From positions 19,842,001-19,906,000 of the forward strand of contig OU612075.1 of the NCBI GenBank assembly GCA_914767715.1: a stretch of DNA of 64,000 nt, given 5' to 3'. The notes beneath the pieces were generated by a model, which ran no database searches, was not told the origin of the DNA, and was given only the letters and a program-made list of their open reading frames with translations. The DNA is from Membranipora membranacea. Its lineage: Eukaryota; Bryozoa; Gymnolaemata; Cheilostomatida; Membraniporidae. This document shows, piece after piece, positions 24,178 to 36,500 of the stretch. The translations under genes were made by a program, and so were the position numbers. Position 1 is the first letter of the stretch, and every line of letters begins with the position of its first letter.

Positions 24178-24685
24178 GACAGTTTTCTGACTTCTGATTT
24201 AGGCCTCAATTCGGAGTTGTCCTCTCTCCAGTTTGGTACTTTTAACCCGCGCCGCATAGGAAAAACGTGCTGAAAATAGGGTTATCTTGAAAACCGCTTA
24301 TAATAGGATAAAAATTATTTTTGATTCAGAATCTGCAACATTGAAAACTCATATGGACATAGTTTGGGAAAAAACTTTAGTATTTGGATAGTCAATTATA
24401 GCATTTTCTGCCTATTTTGCGGACCATTTGGCAGAATTTTTCGCGAGTTTCATCACTTAAATTAAGATGTATCAACATTCAAGCCTCCAATGATTTGGAA
24501 ACCCTGTCTCGCAAGGTTTTCAATGGTGCAGGCTCTGAATAAAAAATAATTTTTATCCTTACATAAGCGGTTTTCAAGATAACCCTCTTTCAGCAGGTTT
24601 TTCCTATGCGGCCTGGGTTAAAAGTACCAAACTGGAGAGAGGACAACTCCGAATTGAGGCATAAATAAGGGCTCAGAAAACTGTC
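24178..24685. mobile_element. 508-bp TIR MITE with TA flanks, copy 1
   Basis: The ends are GACAGTTTTCTGA and its complement, flanked by TA on both sides. The arms are long and imperfectly complementary: GGCCTCAATTCGGAGTTG on the left matches the complement of CAACTCCGAATTGAGGC on the right. No coding. The TA target fits a Tc1/mariner-type MITE. A second copy sits in POLR1A intron 35 (34103-34608). Confidence 0.85.
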
Positions 24686-25340
24686 TATTAATTTTTTTTT
24701 AGAGGAAGTGAGACAAACACTTAATCCTCAATCCTTCAGCCCATCTATGACAGCTTATTAATTATTTCTCTGACAACTACGCGCTCAAGCCACATACATT
24801 TACAACCTGTTTTTTTTTTACCCTCTTTTGGCACTTAATGAAAAGCATTTTTGTTCTGAAAAACGATTATGATGCCAATGAAAAGTTTTGGGCAGCTAAT
24901 TAGCAAACATGCTTAGTCTGATAGTGAAAGCTGTCTGCTATCAAAGAGCACAATAGAACAATGTCGATACACCTAGTGGAAGAACTGTTCAACGTTGTAT
25001 AGTAACAGTTAAATCAGACATTTTGATTGTTTTCCGCAAAATATTGATCAGGTCAGTCAAACAACTTACAGTATCTAAGTCATTGAAAGTCCAACTCTCA
25101 TCAATCAATTTGGAAAGTGTTATTACTCGTAACTACAACTCATATATAAGTGTCATCCTGTTCATTGATAGTGCAAGAGCGCGGAAGGCAGGCTGAAGAA
25201 CCTCAACCTTTCTCAATTCTGTCTACCGATCGTAATGCAATAGTCAGACACTGCTGACGCTGGTTATAAATAGTTGCTTCAAGGATCTTAAAGGAGCTTA
25301 ACAATTTGTAATAAATTAAGTATCAATCAGGCAATCAGTT
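24686..25340. promoter_or_regulatory. Upstream region of the second receptor, with TATA-like box
   Basis: A TATA-like TATATAAG at 25143-25150 lies about 190 bp before the ATG at 25341. No intron or upstream frame is apparent. The promoter role is inferred from position only. Confidence 0.3.
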
Positions 25341-26306
25341 ATGAATATCACATTATGTCATGACTTGGAGGTTTGTTTAAAGCCTTATATGGAGAGTACT
25401 CTTGTAGCAATCAGCAGCATTGTGTTAACTGTCAATATTCTTCACATGATCTTCCTGTCACATCTTAAACAGCAAAAAGGGACAGTATTTTATAAAATAG
25501 TTAGACTTGTTACTTGCTGTGACATAATGTCTTCACTTTTATGCTCATTCACTTCGAGTTGTCTTTGGAGACAAGCGGTTGAGTTCTCAGTTCCCTATAT
25601 TCTGTATGTTAGGTCGTTTTTCACATTTTTCAGTATCAGTATCATGTACTCGATTTATTTATTCTCCATAGCTGATCGTTGGTTAATGTTGGCCAGGCCG
25701 TTCGAATATGAACATCACTTTTTTATTAGGAATTTTACAAAGGTGGTTTTCTCTGCAGTTATCAATGGTCTGGTGTCAACACCTATAGTATTCGTAGTTC
25801 AGTATTACATTTCAGGGGATTTTCCATGTTACGATACGGAGTATGGAGTGTTGTTTTGCCATCCTAGTAACATACACATTTGCTTATCACCAATACTACT
25901 TGTAAATCTCTTGATCATCACCTTTGCAGTCTTGTTTTTTATTGAATATACAAAAATGAGAAAAAGGCTACAGGCGAATAATCAAGATGCTAGAGAGAAC
26001 AGGCAGGCAGCTGATTATGTATGCCTCTCCACATCTTCATATTTACTAAGCTCCGTTCTCTGGATAATCACCGTATGTTTTATCTTGAGCGGAAACGACC
26101 AGTTCAATCATGCAATTCCATTGTTCAAGTCAATAACAATGCTGGTGTACCAACTGAACGGATTTTGGAATGTGCTAGCACTGTATGCTGTTATGGACAC
26201 CTACCGTAAAAAGCTCAAAGAGATCTTAAGCAACTATTTAATCAGAGGCAGAAATGTTGTCAGAGTTGCGCCTGCTTTGGATGCATCTCACACGCCAACT
26301 GCCTAA
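25341..26306 (+). CDS. Intronless rhodopsin-like seven-transmembrane receptor
   Basis: Predicted 321-residue class-A-like GPCR in the plasma membrane. It starts at the first ATG of the frame, giving a 19-residue N-tail with N2-I-T as a possible glycosylation site. TM3 ends with A111-D112-R113-W114, a DRY variant. TM5 ends in AVLFFIEYTKMRKRL. TM6 has SSVLWIITVCFIL and lacks the CWxP proline. TM7 has LNGFWNVLALY, a NPxxY variant without proline, followed by an amphipathic basic helix-8 (YRKKLKEIL). It is clearly different in sequence from the receptor at 4136-5056, so the two are not recent duplicates. An ATTAAA lies about 250 bp downstream. The ligand is unknown. Confidence 0.85.
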   Translation: MNITLCHDLEVCLKPYMESTLVAISSIVLTVNILHMIFLSHLKQQKGTVFYKIVRLVTCCDIMSSLLCSFTSSCLWRQAVEFSVPYILYVRSFFTFFSISIMYSIYLFSIADRWLMLARPFEYEHHFFIRNFTKVVFSAVINGLVSTPIVFVVQYYISGDFPCYDTEYGVLFCHPSNIHICLSPILLVNLLIITFAVLFFIEYTKMRKRLQANNQDARENRQAADYVCLSTSSYLLSSVLWIITVCFILSGNDQFNHAIPLFKSITMLVYQLNGFWNVLALYAVMDTYRKKLKEILSNYLIRGRNVVRVAPALDASHTPTA

Positions 26307-27879
26307 CAACATTTAGATGAGAAAGATAGTAATACTGGATATCGTTTCCGAGCCAATATGTAATATCGTCTTCGCACTCACTGCTGCTCAATGTAGAGAA
26401 GAATCATTGACTATCCTCAGTACGCAATTTCGAAAATTGCATTTTATATGACAATCAGCCAATCCTGAAACATCTACCATCATCTGTATTGAGGGATAAA
26501 GGAAAGGAATTACTGTGTTTTTCTTATTGTGTTTTATATCATTTCTTTATAAATGTATTAAATCATGTTTTTATTTTATTTATATTTTGTTCAAGTATTG
26601 TTGAGTGGAAATTGAAAATATATTATTTTGTTCTCTGATAGTTCATATACACAAACAACTCTTTGCACCTATCCAACACAAACCTTGTCAGGTTACTCAA
26701 GCACAACCAATATTCCAAGATATTACTGCTATCCTCTACTTTTGTAAGGTGATAAAGCATCAGAACTGAATTGTCCCAGAGGTCAAAATCTAGTGGTAGC
26801 TAGGTTGCTAAAACCCATTCAAACACATGTCCCGCTTGGAATACAGATAGGAAAACGTAACCAGTAAAACACCTAGCTACCGCGTGTAAACTCCAAATTA
26901 GAAATGTGTTACAATGTTACAATGATGCTACTTTTAGTACACAGTTACACTAATAGGAGTGGTGGTGGAGCAAACATCAAAGTTCTGTAGCACCACCAAA
27001 CCCAGAACCGCGTTGCCATAGTCCTTAAAATCCAAATATGCGAAAAACTATGTTCAACGCAGTCCTATGAGACAGACTGAGATTGCTTTACTATTGTGAA
27101 TTCAGGAGAGAGACCCATCTATTTCCGTGTAAGTCTCTCTTGCCGTCAATATTCCTCAAAGAACACCCATCCATGAGTGAAAGGCGCTGATTTACGAAAA
27201 TTTATACAGGCAACACATCAGTTACAATTATTTGTAACATAATTTCCATCCTGTGACATTGTAAACAATTGAATCAAATTTGTGTTTGTCAATGGAGCGA
27301 AGGAAATAATTTTTTAATGATTAAATTGTACAAACGGGGGAGACAAATCTCAATAGCTCATGTTGCTACAGCATAAGCGTTCACCTGTCAAGACACCGAA
27401 GCTCAATTCTTTAATTGATGAAATAGCTGCTTGATTAGATTTTTGTGTCAAAATGACATCAGACAGAAGTCATTCCATGAAATAATAGTGATTCAGGGAA
27501 GGCAGGACAGTGACTTGTGTCTCAGGAAAAAAACCATGATTCTCAACACGCCGTCCCCGTCTAGTTTTTGACTAGGTTTGCCACCAGGTTAAAACAATCA
27601 TCGTAAAGCCGTTTTAATTTTTGGAATATGTACAAGTCATTGAAAATGCAAGCTGCATAAAACGTAAAAAAAATTATGTTAATCTACCAAGAATACATAT
27701 CCAGATTTACTCATACACGAGCCAAATTATTGGATATGATAAACTGCACACAGACTCTTGTAATTGTGCAAAATCTGAGTAAATATGCAATTTGCTACAA
27801 TTAGAAAAGTAGATATGTTTAATGAAATATTGTATATAACAATCCAACTGCTAAAGTTTGTTTCGTAACCATATGTACA
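26307..27879. other. Non-coding stretch
   Basis: 3' flank of the receptor. A weak hairpin (GTGGTGGAGC with CACCACC) lies near 26960-27000. A weak tRNA-like A-box (AATAGCTCATGTTG) lies near 27351 without a convincing B-box. No gene is seen. Confidence 0.4.
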
Positions 27880-29545
27880 GAATTATAGGATATCATTTTA
27901 CTCTCGAAAGCTTATTCACTCAAAATATCATTCAATGGGTCGACCATGAGGTTGTCCCTATTGAATAATGGAGTGTGACAATTAAAACTGAAAATTATGC
28001 ATAATTTCTAAAGCAGGAAAACATATCCAAATATATAGGCAGCTGTATAAGTCAAAATATTATCATCATCATGATATTATTTTCATGCTGCCTCTTCAGA
28101 GTATTTGCGTATTCAATTATAAACAAAATTGCTGAGATATGATCAACTGACATACCAGATCTTATAGAAACAGACAAATCTGTTAAATGATCACTTTGCC
28201 CCATCAAAAAAAGAATTTCCTTATTATACACAGAGAAAAATAAGGGAGTAAATCGCAACAATATTTGACCTTTTTTAAGAGTTATTTTGGGAGCGTTAGT
28301 GGCTGTTACTTTAAGGGTTAAACATGGTTGATTTCAGAGTTAATTTTGCGCTGGCACTGAAGCTAAAGAAGTACCCATTGTTCTGCAAGTAGGAGCATGA
28401 TCCACCCAATAAATGGTTCAATCCAGAGTAATCTGTCGATAGTGTTTTTAAAGGATGATTGCAACTGTATGACCAGCCAGCAGAGTAATTTGAGGTAGTC
28501 ATCAGCTAGCTTTCAATACCAAGAAATTATCAACTAACTGCATGGGGACAAATACTACTGCATACTGCACTTTTAGCTGGCCATCTTGCTGCGGGATGTT
28601 CTTAAGCACTGAGTGTGTTACATCAGTTTCAGCTATCTGGCTGGCCTCCTAGTGTATGGCTATGTATTTTGAAATCTTGTAGTAAACATTCTATGGTCCA
28701 CCTTCACCAAGAATGATTTTAAAATTGTGTCCAACAGGTTACTTTACAAATTTTATTGAGTTAAATCTGACGAATATACCACTGCCTTTGAGTATGCTAA
28801 CTGGCAGGTTAGTCTATATTTTTTGTTCTTGTAAGACAATCATTTATATTTGAAATATTGTCTAATCAAAGCTGGTTTCTTAACAAGGGAAACAATTCCT
28901 ACTCACTTAAAATTTGTTCAAAAGTTTGATAATTTTAGGATCACTGAGAACCTGAGAAATCATCTGGGGTATGAGCTGATACCTGCCTCATCACAAAACG
29001 TGATATTTATGGCTGCTTACATTACAGGTACTGGCTGAACTATATGAATATTTGAAGCCACCGGAAGAGATATTACAATAGAACCAATATTTAAATGAAT
29101 ATGTTGCGTTGACAAAATAAGGTAGATAATTACATTTTAACTCCTTTCATGAACTACTTTGAAGAATCCTTATTTGGAATAAACAATCAGAATGTAAGAT
29201 TTCTCATTTCACGATCTTAATTGAATTTTATTTTTCCATCTTCCAATATGAATTTCATTTGTAAACTTATAAAATCAGTGTCGGGCTAAGATACATTATG
29301 ATTGAATTAAAAATGGGAGTCTATTCCATAGCATAACCAACTTATGGAGCGGAAATGAGGGAATACAGTAGACATTGGTTTTGATAGACTGCTAACAGAC
29401 TCTGGTGATTGTGCCAATTTTGGCCCCTTATATAACTTGATACAAAACAGAAAAATGGATATTACTATAAAATGTTGAAAGAAATACTGTATATTATGAA
29501 AAATGCGTTTTTTAAGTATCATACAGCGGCAGTAGTTTGTTACTA
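27880..29545. repeat. Diverged ~1.7-kb tandem duplication, unit 1
   Basis: This segment is collinear with about 29550-31300. Matching blocks include CTCGAAAGCTTATT / CTCGAAAGCTCATT, TTGAACAATAGAGTGT-like sequence, ACAGGTACTGGCT / GCAGGTACTGGCT, and AGATAATTACATTTTA in both. Minus-strand pieces in both keep a similar peptide, ISAILFIIEYANTLKRQHE here. Each copy is broken by stops, so this may be a duplicated pseudogene. Confidence 0.7.
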
Positions 29546-29549
29546 TTGT

Positions 29550-31300
29550 ACAGGATTATAAAAGATCATGTTACCCTCGAAAGCTCATTTGTTTTAAATA
29601 TGATTCAATTAGGCAATCGACCAAGAGATCGTTATTGAACAATAGAGTGTAAACGTTGAAACTGACGATTATACATCATTTCTATAGCAGAAAAATGGTC
29701 GCTGTAACATATCATATCAAACATACACATATCATTGCGGGACTTTCATGTTGCCTCTTCACAATATTTGCATATTCGATTTGGAACAAAATTGCGGAGA
29801 CTGCAATCAAAGGATGAACCAGAACTTATGGTACCAAAGAAATTAGTATCCTACACTTGTCGTATCACAAGAAGAATTTCCTTAATTGTATTAAACAACT
29901 ATTAATAGAAAATTGGTAGAGAAAGGAGAGTAGTGGTTGCTGCTTAAATAACCAGCATTGTAAAGTACCCGCTGAAAAAAAGATGATCACATGAAAGGCA
30001 TGAGAAAATATTGTAGATGTATAGCTGTGTTTTGTGCGGGGTACTTTTCATCTCGCGTTTGGTAGTTGCCCATACCTGTGATTGTATGGCCGCCCGGTAG
30101 TAATAAGTGTATAATGCGTTGGCTATTCACAGCAGAGATCTAGTGCGCTGCGGTCAATGCAGACGGGCAGTGCGGGTTGGGTCAACATAAATTAAATGTA
30201 AATTTATTTGACATTCATCTGATGTTATTTATTTTTGTCAGATAGACAAACTGTTTACTATATATATCACAGAATGTAGCACAGGGGTGAGCGTTGTATT
30301 AGTTGTTGCATTTTTTCATGTGAAAACAGGCTGCACTATTTACATGTATTTTATGCTGAATTATGAACGCTTGCTTGTATCATCTGCGTGAAATTTGATG
30401 ATCACATATTAATTCCTGAACTCATGAATTTTTATTTTGTTTCTTCCAGTTTCACTTTACAAATAAAAGTTTCAACTTTCGATAGTTGACTCACGTCTTA
30501 CTCTGTTATAGCATAATGTAATATTGGTCTGCAAATCAAGGATACGGTGAATTTATCATCATCACATGAATGAATTTCAAACAATCAAACTTGAATCTTT
30601 GCCCGCATTCACAACAGTGGTCTTATCGTCACCCTCTCCCACATACACATTAAAAAATCATTCGACAGTCACTTAAAACTAGGAAAATCAAAATCACTTT
30701 TGGGTTTGAACTGTTACCAGCCTTATGGCAAAATCATATATTTTTGGCTGCTTGCACGGCAGGTACTGGCTCAACTAATTGGATATCTATAGAGACTGGA
30801 AGAGATATTTCATTAGAGCCGATATTATAGAATACGATGCGTTTTCAGAATGAAGCAGATAATTACATTTTACCCAACTCTTTTTACAACCAACGTTGAA
30901 CAACCTTTATATTTGGAATTGACAATCAGAATGCAAAATGTGTCATTTCAAAATCCTAATTGGATGGTATAATTTCCATCATCCATGTGATCAGTTTTAA
31001 AGGAAATTCAACTGTAAGCTCATTTAACCAGTGAATGGGCTCAGGAAGCTCAGCAAGATAAGATTGAATATAAAATGTGGCTCTATTCCACATCATAACA
31101 AACATTTATTATTATTTCCCCTTAAAATTCTTTTCATAACTCACACGGAACAACCCTGCTGTTCAATTAACAACTAAAATGGAAAGTTCTGTCATTTGAC
31201 AGTTTGAATGGAAATTAATTTATATTTTTGTGTGCCGGAAATGAAGGAAATATATTCTTCCAAATGCTGAGTGTCTATGTTAGTTGAGAAATATATTCAG
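29550..31300. repeat. Diverged ~1.7-kb tandem duplication, unit 2
   Basis: Second unit, offset 1.67-1.76 kb from the first. On the minus strand near 29760-29830 it keeps VSAILFQIEYANIVKRQHE. Another conserved block on the plus strand encodes FELLPALWQNHIFLAA here and YELIPASSQNVIFMAA in unit 1. Neither unit has a long open frame. Confidence 0.7.
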
Positions 31301-33500
31301 TCTGATATCTGCTTTTCCAATATGATTTCGCAAAACCATTATGATAAAATATTTATCTTTGTAAGCTTGGCGTTGATTAAATTGAAACCAGGATGATAAC
31401 CAGGAAGCAAAATCAATATTGATATATGTTTTCAATTTAATAAAATAGGTGAAATTCAAAATATTTGCTCACAACAACGTTACAAGTATATTACTGCTGC
31501 CAGTTGGAAAAAAAGAAAGGGAAGCAAGAAAGACCCTGATATTGCTAATTCATGCATTATTCCAAAATTGGCCAAACTGAGGCAAGGCCACATTCGGTAA
31601 ATTGCCAATATCTAATGAAAGAAAGAATATCTGCTTCCCTCTTGTGAGGCATTTTTTGTAAGAAAATTTCCTTAGTGCAGGAAAAATCTGAGACTACTGT
31701 AATATTGCCATCCAACGGAATTCATGATTGTCTGAGCCAGAGTCAAAGCACCCATCCGCAGTTACCAATTCATACAGTTGCGTCCTAACACTGTGCCAGG
31801 TTGATAATATTATGTTGTTTTGTTGTTAGCTTGTCTTGTCCCAAACATCAAATGGCTGATTGGATGACTTCAATGCTTATTTTGGGCTCAGTAATGTGCG
31901 GTGAGCAAAATAACTTTGTCATTTCTCTAATCAGTTCCCTAACACAACAATTTTCCAAGGAGTCTTAAACTGTAGATTGTGTCGTTCAGAATTTAAAATT
32001 GTCTTCCTGTAAATTGATACATTTTACAAGGCAAGAGTCAATTTCAAGATGTTGAGTAGATTTGACTTTTGATTTCAACCAATCATACTGTACACAATCA
32101 ACAGCCAGCAAGAGTGTTTTTTAGAGTTATGTGACCATGATTATTTTTTAACCAAGTGAGGACAACTTTATTTAATGAGAAATTGCCACACTGAAGACAA
32201 AAGCGCTTAACTGTGTCTGATATAGTAATTGGTCCCTATCCTCAAATTCACAGAAGATGCAGGGCTGTAAATGTCATTCAATCAAAGTTTATCTCAAAGT
32301 GACGATATATTTCAGTATTTTCAAAAGCAGGCTGGACATCACAAGAACCAACATATAGTGGTGCGCATACCACTGCACAACATTCCGGCCTTCAGCTAGC
32401 AACCATAAGCCGAGCGCTGGTTCGGGACCTCCTCTAACACATTCTCCTCATGGCCAGACCAGGATAAGGAAGCCACCCATTTGTGTTGATGAGCATCTGA
32501 TTCCATCGTCTCCAGTCCTCAGTGCATATGGTCAGTTTCGGTATTTTGACACAATCAGTGTGTTCATGCTAATGTGCAGCAAGGGCGGTTGCCAATTCTT
32601 CATTGATTCACTACAACAAAGTTCGCCCCATCACTCTCATGTTGATACTCAAAAGCCAAACCAGTGCAGAGGTTTACTTTCCATCAACTCATCGACACTA
32701 AGTTGCAATCATCAAGGCACCCACCCCCATGCCATGATCCATACTCAAATGCACTGTATTTAACATCACACCTTTATACATAAGTCAGAGAGCGGACATG
32801 TTTACGCATCAGCCTGTGGGCTGACTGTGATCTCCTATCTCACTCTGCCTGCCTTTTGTTCGAGGGATGATTTTAAGCCTTTGTTTGCAATACCTTAGTT
32901 CTAACTCAGACTCACTTTGATTTCGTACGCTGCATGGATTAAACTACTTTCTCCCTACTTCTCCTTCCACCCGAGTGGTTTGGTTTGCTAATCATGACTT
33001 GATCCAATCAATCTTATCCTTACAAGGATTATAACAAAAGGAATTAAATGCTGGCCAACTTCACGTACCAAAGTGAGATTTATCATTATTGGGAGAACAT
33101 ATCTGACCCTGACCCTGTGGCAATTCAACTATAATTGCTGGAACCGATTTTCCTTCTTTGATTGGGCCAAAAGTTCAGTAATGCTACAGCTGAAACCTTG
33201 TTAAGATTTGTCAAATAGCTTGCCTGAGCTTTTAAAGTCAGACTCTTATGTTTTAATCAAACGTAATTCTGTCCAAATCTCCCATAGCGCGATTATCTCC
33301 ACTCATTTATTTCATTGTAAAAGCTCAAAATACATTTTTGAAAACCAGCCAGAACAAGTTTGTCAAAAATATTCCTGTCAGAGAAAAAAGACATAAACTT
33401 CAAAATGATTTATGTATACAATGTATATCAGAGTTGGTCTCGGATTTATGTGACTATGTGACTATGTGACTATGCTCTCCGAAGTTCATTGAGGTGTAGT
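31301..33500. other. Non-coding stretch and POLR1A 3' flank
   Basis: No gene recognised. A 9-bp tandem GTGACTATG lies at about 33448-33475. On the minus strand an AATAAA (plus-strand TTTATT near 33306) lies about 200 bp after the POLR1A stop and is a plausible poly(A) signal. Confidence 0.45.
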
Positions 33501-33504
33501 TCTA

Positions 33505-36500
33505 TCATTCTTCTGCAGCAGTATTTATACATCTGAAGGCCCCTGTACCGACTTTAACCGTTTTACCGACAACAATTCGAGCTGATGGAGACTCCAAGTC
33601 ATCCACAGCACCTGAAAATGACATAAGAGAACTGTCACGACTAGCTAGCACAACTGTTCACTAGCTATGGAGGGTTATACATTATAAGGTAATGAGGTTA
33701 GATAAATGTTAGCTAGCCACAAGTTTCACCAATTTTAACTGGTGAACTGTTCTTCCGGCTACATCATGCTTACATCATGAAAACGCATACTTACCAGCCA
33801 ACATAGTATTCTTAAGGAACATTGTAGATGCCTCATATGTCATCTTCTGTAGAGATGAGGCGTGGGGTAGCAGGCCTGTCCTGTTGAAAGCTTTGTACTG
33901 TCCATCAAATGTCATGTAATCAGCGATCAGTGACAGGTGTCTGTAGTTTACTGTGATACCGTAGGCAGCAAACACATCTCGAATTTCCTAAAAGTTAGTT
34001 GTAGGATACATATAACGATGATGAACATTTTCATGCGGAAAAAGCACAGTTGCAAGCAAAAAGCGCAGTGGCAAGCAAAAAGCAAAAGAAGTTTTTAGAA
34101 TAGACAGTTTGCTGACCTCCGATTTAGGCCTCAATTCTGAGTTGTCCTCTCTCCAGTTTGGTACTTTTAACCCACGCCGCATAGGAAAAACGTGCTGAAA
34201 AGAGGGTTATCTTTAAGACCGCTTATAAAAGGATAAAAATTATTTTCGATTCAGAATCTGCAACATTGAAAACTCATATGGACATAGTTTGGGAAATAAT
34301 TTTAGTACTTGGATAGTCAATTATAGCATTTTCTGCCTGTTTTGCGGACAATTTGGCAGAATTTTTCATGAGATTTGTCACTAAAACTAAGATTTATCAA
34401 CATTCAAGCATCCAATGATTTGGAAACCCTGTCTCACAGGGTTTTCAATGGTGCAGACTCTGAATCAAAAATCATTTTTAACCTATCATAAGCGGTTTTC
34501 AAGATAACCCTCTTTCAGCAGGTTTTTCCTATGCGGCGTGGGTTAAAAGTACCGAACTGGAGAGAGGACAACTTTGAATTGAGGCATAAATAAGAGCTCA
34601 GAAAACTGCAGCATAATGTCAAAGTCAGTATGCATGAGATACAGAAGTTCTAAGCTAGCTCCTTGATCAAATCAATAAAAGAGTATGCAGTTTGTTTACC
34701 TTTATGAGTACTCGACAGGCCGCCTCAATACCATAGTTATCAGCCATGGCATGTATATCATTAGTGTACAGGTTATTCAGGTCTAATATACTTTCGTACT
34801 GAAACATCCTCTGTAAAAAAGAAAACATAGCTATAAGCTAAGCTGTATTAACTTATCTGTAGATAGTGACAATTTGCAGGCGGATAGAAAGCTTTTCAAA
34901 TTATACATTGTACTGGCAACTTACCCCTGAAGAATCCGAAGATCTAGTAGCCAGAGCAAATAGTGTTAAATTTGTGTTGCAAAATCTGCTTTTCCAATGA
35001 ACGTCTTAATTTTAATTGGTGTAAGACACAATGGAAAATTGAAGATAACAAATGACTGAGCCAACACCTTGAGTTAAAAGCAAAATAGACTGATATTCAA
35101 TGTTCTGTAACAAACTGACGAGTCCGTCGCAACATAATCATAAAAAAACTAAAAGAAACTAATACAATATACACCAATTCACCCAATTTTGATGGGGCTA
35201 CTGACAAAAAACCACTTTACTGCCAAATAGTATTGAGAATCAAGCCTTGATGAGCGTAACGACAACATGCCTGGGGCCAGGACATCATTTGTCTAAGAAA
35301 AAAGAAGGGGATAAGGCATCTAAAGCGCCTACACGATCCCGATCATATCGCACTTGTGACCAACGAATCAACAGCTATGTTGCCTGGTGAAAGTTTCCCC
35401 ATGTGATGCAAAGGTGACCGCCTACAAAAACAAACTCCAGTCTTGCAGGAACCGGACGACAACATCAACATGAAAGCACACAACTTGGTGCTGAGGGCAG
35501 TCTCACAGTCAAGAGCTACAGAAATCATAGTGTGTAGCAGGTATTGAACAAGAAGATGTTTCCAGGCATCAGATTACTCTCCATACACATCAATAAGTTC
35601 AACCACTGGGAACCTGCTGTAGTGTAGTGTTATCATAGACAAGAGGAAAAAAAGCCATATACGATGCTCTAGAAAAAATCAGAGCCCAAAGCCATTTCAG
35701 ACAAAGTGGAAGCCTCAAGAAAAATCTAGTGTGTTCTCTTCTCTAAAATCAGCCCTATTAAAAATAAAACATCGAAAAAAGAAGAAACAAAAAAAACCTT
35801 GGCTGTGATGTAACCGCGATCGGAAAAAAAAGAACTCTGGCACCCTAATGGGGAAAATTACAATGAGTCATGGTAATGAGAGTTATGGCTCCGCATAACG
35901 TTGTCCTGATTGCAACTGAAATCAGATAAGCATACACATGCGTTTCATACCTGTATGTTGACACCATCTGTTCTTAGCCTGAGAGGATCACTCTCTTTCT
36001 TAGGTTCACTGAGGATGGCCTTGCTGACACCCTTAATCAGCTTCTCAGGGTCACAGACTAAGCTAGCTCTAGCTGCACTCTGTACTATTGGAGTCATATC
36101 TATGTCTGAACTAGACAGGGGATACTGTAAATATAAAAACAAAATAACAATAAGGGTTTAAAACCGGTGACAATCAGCATATTACCCTAGAGGGGTACAA
36201 ATAAGCTAGGCATTGGTTTAGCTAGTATAGGGGGCGTTTTTATATTACCTTGCATCAAATTTCACTTGCTAAAGTGAAAGTTTATATACATTAATGAGGT
36301 TGATTAAATGTAAGCTAGACATAAAATTCACTAATTCATGGTGATATGATGGTGATATGATGGTGATATGATGGTGATATGATGGTGATATGATGGTGAT
36401 ATGATGGTGATATGATGAACTTCTCATCCTATGAATACATATCTCCTCTAGGGTAGTTGGAGAAACAACTTCCAAGAAATTTTAAATTAACCCAGTATAG

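Noticed and set aside
36338-36414. CRISPR-like array
   Set aside because: It is a head-to-tail minisatellite without spacers in a eukaryotic intron; no CRISPR array is present anywhere in the window.
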